This document shows, piece after piece, positions 59,350-64,000 of a stretch of 64,000 nucleotides of DNA (positions are counted from its first letter, which is position 1; every line of letters begins with the position of its first letter). Both the position numbers and the translations under genes were made by a program. The DNA comes from Serripes groenlandicus. Lineage: Eukaryota; Mollusca; Bivalvia; Cardiida; Cardiidae. Under the pieces are notes generated by a model, which saw only the letters and a program-made list of their open reading frames with translations, was not told the origin of the DNA and did not search any database. The stretch covers positions 47,748,143 to 47,812,142 of the forward strand of contig JASEVX010000013.1 of NCBI GenBank assembly GCA_031761405.1, in the 5' to 3' direction.

Positions 59350-59410
59350 CAAAGGAAGATATGTTTATCATAGGAATCGAACCCGGGACATTTGATACTA
59401 TGAGACAATC
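59350..59410 (-). mobile_element. tRNA-like fragment
   Basis: The reverse complement has 'cccgggttcgattcct', an excellent B-box, but no matching A-box or cloverleaf partner. Most likely it is a SINE head remnant rather than a tRNA gene. Confidence 0.4.
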
Positions 59411-59734
59411 ATAGCGTATCATGCATGGTATAATTTCACGATGGTTGAAGACATTTCTTTTATATTTATATCAAATCTGTCTAACTATGGGTTGGATATG
59501 TCGTCGGAAGGTCGACTGTATCAAAGCTATGTCTCTCTACCTATGGGGTATAACACTAAGATACTTAGATACGTTCACTGTGTCTGAAAATATTGTATAG
59601 AAATCCGTCTGTTTATGACTTCGAACGGATTGACTAAATCAAAGCTATGTCCCTTCTTTCTACCTATTGCGGGCATAACAGTAAAGTACTTAAGAACGAT
59701 CACTGTGTCTACAAAGATCAAAACAAATTGTCAC

Positions 59735-59855
59735 CAAAACGGATGTTCCACAATCACGAAGATCCTGGTTAATAATAAGTCTGTAGCCATCTAGTATTGT
59801 GCCGGTACACGAACCATCTCCAAGGTAAATATTGGCGGCGAGGGATCCCGGATAA
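59735..59855 (-). CDS. ZP-domain exon A of an SRCR-ZP gene
   Basis: 121 nt ending in phase 0 with donor TTG|GTGACA (the GT lies at 59734-59733). It encodes ANIYLGDGSCTGT, LDGYRLIINQDLRDCGTSVL, the two-Cys block typical of ZP-N. It joins in frame to exon B. The acceptor (before TTATCCGGG, '..ccacttcgaaag') is the least certain boundary. The region upstream of it is a 57-bp triplication that copies the acceptor. Confidence 0.75.
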
Positions 59856-60005
59856 CTTTCGAAGTGGAAATAAACATATGTGAAAGAAATGGTCGCGAAG
59901 GATCTTAGATAACCTTTAAAGTGTAAATACAAATATGTATGAAAATGGCGTCGAAGATCCCGGTTACCTTTTTTTTTTAAATGGAAATTTAAATATGTGT
60001 CTTCC
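59832..60005. repeat. 57-bp triplication at the 5' edge of ZP exon A
   Basis: Three units ('ggcggcgagggatcccggataactttcgaagtggaaataaacatatgt' and two variants) begin near 59832, 59889 and 59946. On the minus strand each carries a 'tttccacttcgaaag'-like acceptor region and the first few exon codons. Confidence 0.75.
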
Positions 60006-60090
60006 ACACATGAGCAAAAAATGTATATGTGGGATAGTTACCAGTTGCCTTGGAGAAAAACGAATTCTCAAGTATGCAATTGTAAAGTAC

Positions 60091-60293
60091 TTAACCCTTT
60101 CCCACATATGACAAATCTACTTCAGACGACTTTGAAATCGTCTTGACAAAACATGGCAAAGATCTAGTTAATGTATAGCGTAGAAAAATTGTTGCAAAAG
60201 GAGAAAATTAACAGCTTGTTCTTTTTCACTATGGGTTTAAAAGTAATCTGCTGCGGATGTGTCAAAAAGCGTCTTTGTGTAGGAAAGGGTTAA
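60091..60293. mobile_element. piggyBac-like TTAA MITE, best copy
   Basis: 203 bp bounded by TTAA on both sides. The inverted ends are TTAACCCTTTCCCAC (left) and GTAGGAAAGGGTTAA (right). Internal family motifs are 'gcaaaaggagaaaattaac', 'aatctgctgcggatgtgtcaaaaag' and 'gtctttgtgtagg'. It lies in a presumed intron of the SRCR-ZP gene. Confidence 0.8.
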
Positions 60294-60339
60294 TACTAAG
60301 GTCGGTTTTCGCGTAAGAAGGCCTACTTATTGATGAGGT

Positions 60340-60620
60340 CAAACAGACATCAGAAGGCGCCCCGAAAGATCCGTCGGTAAGGACGATGACTTTTGAACAC
60401 AGACATTAGTAGGCGCCCCGAAAGATCATTTGGTAAGGACGATGATTGTCGAACATGCATCAGTAGGCGCCCCGAAGGATCCGTCAGTAAGGACGATGAC
60501 TGTCGAACAGACATCAGTAGGCACCCATAAAGTTCCGTCGGTAAGGACGATGACTGTCGAACAGACATCAGAAGGCACCAAGATAGTTCCGTCGGTAAGG
60601 ACGATGACTGTCGACCAAGG
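60340..60620 (+). repeat. 54-bp tandem repeat derived from a SINE head
   Basis: Five units with 'gtcggtaaggacgatgactgtcgaacagacatcagtaggc' have 'ggacgatgac' at about 60380, 60437, 60491, 60545 and 60599. The last unit runs directly into 'catgagttcgaattcaagc', the B-box side of an S1-like SINE, so the repeated unit is the tRNA-like A-box segment. Both-strand ORFs are artefacts. Confidence 0.8.
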
Positions 60621-60850
60621 AGTCATGAGTTCGAATTCAAGCGCGTTCAACATTCTTTCCCAGAAACAAACGACAAACGTTATGCTAGTTGTCTTCCACA
60701 CATTGGCTAATATGTTTATGTGGGATGGTAGCCAGTTGCCTTGGGGAAATAGCGTATTGAGTACTTATGCAAGAAAGCAAGTATGCATATAGGTAGGTGA
60801 ACTGACTACGTTGTACAGTGTATAACTGAAATGATATACTCGTATAACTT
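60600..60850 (+). mobile_element. tRNA-derived SINE (S1-like) downstream of the 54-bp repeat
   Basis: 'gagttcgaattcaagcgcg' (B box), 'ttcaacattctttcccag', 'gttgtcttccacacattggctaat' and 'gtagccagttgccttgggga'. A second fragment of the last module occurs at 60025-60060. Confidence 0.65.
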
Positions 60851-60859
60851 ATTATTCCT

Positions 60860-61760
60860 CTTGTCTGACAATGTTTTCAGGAATTGTATGCTTTAAAGAT
60901 ATTAAATGTTGTCGGAACGAGAGGAAATGGATTAAACATAAAGAAGGAATACCCACGTGATGTTTAGAACATCCATGTCGATGGAAATGTTCCAGTGAGT
61001 TGTTGTACAGCGTGATGTTATAGCCTCGGCAAGTGTCGGAACTAGTAAAAAGAAAATCATCGGTATATGCAATGCTCGTTTCCCCCAATCCGGCAGTGTT
61101 TTCAAAAGATGTTATTGAAAAAGCGTCAGCTTTTCTTCTGTATCATGGAAAGTGTGAACGCATACGCACGTGATGTTTAAAAGATCCATGTCAAAGGACA
61201 TTATACAGTTATAAGTGTAGTGGAATGTTATCGACATGGCATTAATCGGAAATACGAATAAACAAGATCATCGAAATGCATTGCTCTTTTCATTCTTTAA
61301 AGACAGTGTTTTCAAAGATCTTCTGCTGCAACTGTGTCAAATTGTCCTCTGTTTCAGGGAAAGTGGCAACGTATAAACACACGATTTTAAGAACATCTAT
61401 ATCGATAGAGATGTTTGGGTGCATTGCACCACAGTGGGATGTTTTAGAATCGGCAATAGTTGAAATGATAAGAACAAAATCATCAGTAAAAACGTTGCTA
61501 CCGTATGTATATTTCAATACTCGTTTCCCGCTTTACCGTAAGAATTTCGTCTGAATCCTGGAAAATATCAATGTATTGCACACGCGATGTTAAGAACATC
61601 AATGTCGATGCTAGTGGAAGAGTGGGTATTTAATTGTACATTAAATGTCATAGCCTTGGTAATCGTCGGACGTAAAACATGAAATATGGCAAACTCTTCC
61701 ATACTGATCATTCAAAGAGGTTCTAGATTCAAAGAATTAATTTGATAGTACTCACCACAA
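60860..61760 (-). repeat. ~210-bp tandem repeat of an exon-like unit, four copies
   Basis: 'cacgtgatgtttagaacatccatgtcgatgg' recurs at 60954, 61166, 61378 and 61578 (212, 212 and 200 bp). On the minus strand the first copy reads 'gattttctttttactag' (acceptor-like), an 86-nt open stretch containing DTCRGYNITLYNNSLEHFH, and then a donor-like CACGTGG|GTATTC. The other copies are decayed and have stops. It lies between the SRCR exon and the ZP exons, so it may be an amplified linker exon. The function is unknown. Confidence 0.6.
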
Positions 61761-61916
61761 TTTACCACTACTCGTTGTTGACACGAATGGCCTCCGGTTT
61801 GTTCACGTAAGGGGCACAGTATAATTCGGGTCTCATTTCCGGTACATTCTATAACATCTGTGATCACGTTCAAAGATCCAGCGTCAACGAAGTTACTGTA
61901 CTGAGCCAGATGGGAA
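61756..61916 (-). CDS. SRCR-domain exon (C-terminal part) of an SRCR-ZP gene
   Basis: 161 nt, between the acceptor 'tttgttatcattccttcag' and the donor TGTG|GTGAGTA. It enters with one spare base and leaves with one, so it is a phase 1-1 exon, as is usual for shuffled extracellular modules. It encodes VITDVIECTGNETRIILCP, then GGHSCQQRVVVNC. This matches the scavenger-receptor Cys-rich pattern 'DVxCxGxExxLxxC...C...VxC'. The N-terminal half of this SRCR domain should be in the exon upstream, to the right, but was not found before the window end. DMBT1-like proteins combine SRCR and ZP domains. Confidence 0.75.
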
Positions 61917-62249
61917 CTGAAGGAATGATAACAAACCGTGTTTCATACCGTCTTCTTTCACCTTTACTCTTAGTGTGTGGCATATTTGTTAGCTTGGGCG
62001 ATTTAAAACCGGGCGTAAAGGGTTCGATACTCTCCCAGGGTGCTCATGGTGGACTGCCATTTGGCAAAGCATATTTTCCAGCCGAGAACTGGTTTGCTCA
62101 ACGAGAGATCATGATTATGGATTATGTCGCCGTGATTGAAATGATGTTGAAAACGGCGAAAAAATCAAAATACAAAAAAAAACATCATCACAGCATTCTT
62201 CATAGACAACTAGCTACCTTCTCACATATACTATTTAGACCATTGGTGG

Positions 62250-62392
62250 AAGAATAACAGCACTAGTCACAATGACTTTTGACAATTATCGGACGGAGAG
62301 TTATTGACATAGCCCAGGATCAAACTCACGACCGTTGGTTGATAGCTCTCGTTATTATTGACTGATTTATCGCGGCTCAATTAGAACAAATG
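62250..62392 (-). mobile_element. tRNA-derived SINE S1 head fragment, minus strand
   Basis: 'accattggtggaagaataac', 'cacaatgacttttgacaattatcgga' and the reversed head 'catagcccaggatcaaactcacgacc' match S1 on minus. Confidence 0.65.
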
Positions 62393-62394
62393 CT

Positions 62395-62517
62395 AGAAAA
62401 CGAATTATTGCGATTAACATCCGGGCATCACAGACTCTAAACGTTATATGATAATGACAAATGCTACAAAAAGAAATATAAATCCGTGCATCACATACTC
62501 AAATTGTTCTCGGTCAA
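62395..62517 (+). repeat. 71-bp repeat units left of the 930-bp repeat copy B
   Basis: 'acaaatgctagaaaacgaatta...catccgggcatcacagactc' and a second unit, the same family as 63450-63670. The 930-bp repeat therefore sits within this array. Confidence 0.7.
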
Positions 62518-63450
62518 AAGAAAGTTGATGCAACGCATCAATGTCGCCGGACATCCATGCAGTTATGCATAGCACTTAAATTATCAACTGCGGGGCATAT
62601 TAGAACATCTGGGGTGGGGTCAAGTGAAATATTATCATAACTTGCATTGTTATGTCAATGAAGTGAATGTCCTTCATTGAAATATAATTGTGTATAACCA
62701 ATATCCATTCAAAGGTAAGTTGACCATTCATTCACTCATCCAACCAATTATGGATCATAAACAGTAATGGAAATTAGTCATCTTGTCAATCATTAGTCTT
62801 AATATGTAAACAGGTAAAGTGCCTTCATTAAGGATTAATCTTAGGATTTGTGAATTCCACATACACTTTTAAAGATGTTTTTGTCAGAATATTTGAATTG
62901 TAATATGTGTCAATAAAACCACAAAACCACAAAACAGACAAATTGGGAGTTGCATGCAAAAACAAGTCAGTTTACCTATCCCATATCAAAGTCAACATTG
63001 AATACCTTTGCAGCAATATACTTTTAAAGCAATGAGAAAAGGGTTGAATTGCGGAAGACATGAGATTTCACATTTTCTCAAAATTATATTAACTTGGCAT
63101 TCTAATTATAATCATACTTTCACAAAATGTTAAAATGTTGTCCAATATGTTTACAAAGTCGTTCATCCTCGAAATACAATATCAGCTAAACAGTTACATT
63201 TCATTGAAATTGTTGTATAATTTCAAACTTGATTTCGAACATTAACTGAACCCTATAATATGTTAATTTAGTATTATTCTTTCCTTCATTTTTTTTATAA
63301 GGAAAATAGCAAACTACTTATGTTTTAAAATTCTCTATGATGAGCGCCCATGTGTCAATGATGCATAACAATATGCAGAGCGCAAGCAAAATGCCTGTAG
63401 GGAATCTAATGACACATTTAAAAGTGTCAAGTACGAACTAATTGGGTACG
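62518..63450. mobile_element. 930-bp unclassified repeat, copy B
   Basis: Second copy of 35297-36230, with the same terminal hairpins (62525-62541; 63362-63377). Substitutions and small indels are scattered. It has no coding. Confidence 0.8.
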
Positions 63451-63670
63451 TGAACAAATGCTGCAAAAAGAAATATAGTAAATATCATCCGGGCATCACA
63501 GACTCAAATCCGTATTTAATGAGGACAAATGCTACAAAAATAAATATAGTAATTATCATCCGGGCATCACAGACTCAAATCCGTATTTAATGAGGACAAA
63601 TGCTACAAAAAGAAATATAGTAAATATCATCTGGGCATCACAGACTCAAATCAGTATTTAATGAGGATAT
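63451..63670 (+). repeat. 71-bp tandem repeat, three units
   Basis: 'atcatccgggcatcacagactcaaatccgtatttaatgaggacaaatgctac' recurs at 63484, 63555 and 63626 with one or two differences, which is recent amplification. Confidence 0.9.
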
Positions 63671-64000
63671 GTGAGTATGCGATATTTTGAATATATGGTT
63701 TATCTCAAATTATTTTCTGGAACCTCAAAACAATGTAAATACAGTTCCGATTACTATTATCTAGATCTGATTTTATCGTTGACTGAGAGTTCAGAATAGA
63801 CACGTAATTACGTATACATACTAGGCAAATCTAACAACACAACACAAAAATTAAGTATAAACGATCACTCGAACGCGTCGATAAGTCGAAATATTTTTGT
63901 TTCTTCTTATTTGACTTAGTTATCGGGAGACAAACGTAAATATATACTTACATCCGGGCATTTCTACTTAATAAGGAACATCGTATCATACATAATTGAA
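63671..64000. other. unassigned DNA at the right edge
   Basis: No exon or named repeat is recognised. One isolated 'catccgggcatt' at 63952 echoes the 71-bp repeat. Confidence 0.4.

Noticed and set aside
59350..59410. Possible tRNA gene on minus (good B box)
   Set aside because: No acceptor stem pairing or A-box-side cloverleaf; fits a SINE head remnant.
61910..62257. 115-codon plus ORF
   Set aside because: Its start overlaps the acceptor side of the minus-strand SRCR exon and its end runs into a reversed SINE. No domain.

Overview
The window is AT-rich, repeat-dense, intron-bearing animal DNA. Most likely it comes from a bivalve mollusc. The grounds are the Mab-21/cGAS-like gene family, an SRCR-ZP type gene, and many tRNA-derived SINEs, TTAA and hAT MITEs, Helitron-like elements with tandem ~160-bp cores, and short-period satellites. 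The species assignment is inference; no search was possible.

The backbone is three same-strand paralogues of a Mab-21 domain (cGAS-like receptor, cGLR) protein. Copy 1 (4955-7102) and copy 3 (51442-53625) are intact over one long coding exon, with the nucleotidyltransferase signature (GS plus DxD, then a third Asp) preserved. Copy 2 (27809-29817) lacks the N-terminus and carries a frameshifting insertion, so it looks like a pseudogene. All three share a ~350-residue helical C-terminal extension that ordinary cGAS lacks. Copies 1 and 3 also share 3' flanking DNA (8870-9760 and 55700-56330). Copy 1's flank holds a TTAA MITE, and copy 3's flank still shows the empty site. The locus therefore grew by segmental duplication and was then invaded.

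Layout: 1-400 satellite edge; 819-2830 two adjacent Helitron-like elements; 4333-4512 GA microsatellite; copy 1; 7284-23100 a mosaic of one ~1.3-kb dispersed family (called R1 here), SINEs and 45-, 57- and 58-bp satellites; 23330-27235 a SINE and short duplications; copy 2; 30340-33730 degenerate tandem repeats and a LINE end; 33730-37160 DNA-transposon remnants (PIF/Harbinger-like N-terminus, Ginger/KRBA2-like integrase) broken by a 930-bp repeat; 38600-44200 R1, SINE and tandem repeats; 45165-51390 large 47-bp satellite arrays in opposite orientations, with a hAT MITE inside; copy 3; 53941-56330 SINE, R1 and the shared flank.

At the right, on the minus strand, exons of a second type of gene can be recognised: an SRCR-domain exon (61756-61916) and three consecutive exons of a ZP domain (59735-59855, 58622-58861, 57950-58110). 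Between the SRCR and ZP exons lies a fourfold ~210-bp repeat of an exon-like unit. Both gene types belong to families often linked to innate recognition in molluscs. No regulation can be read directly. The conserved splice acceptor just before the ATG in copies 1 and 3 implies unseen upstream 5'UTR exons.
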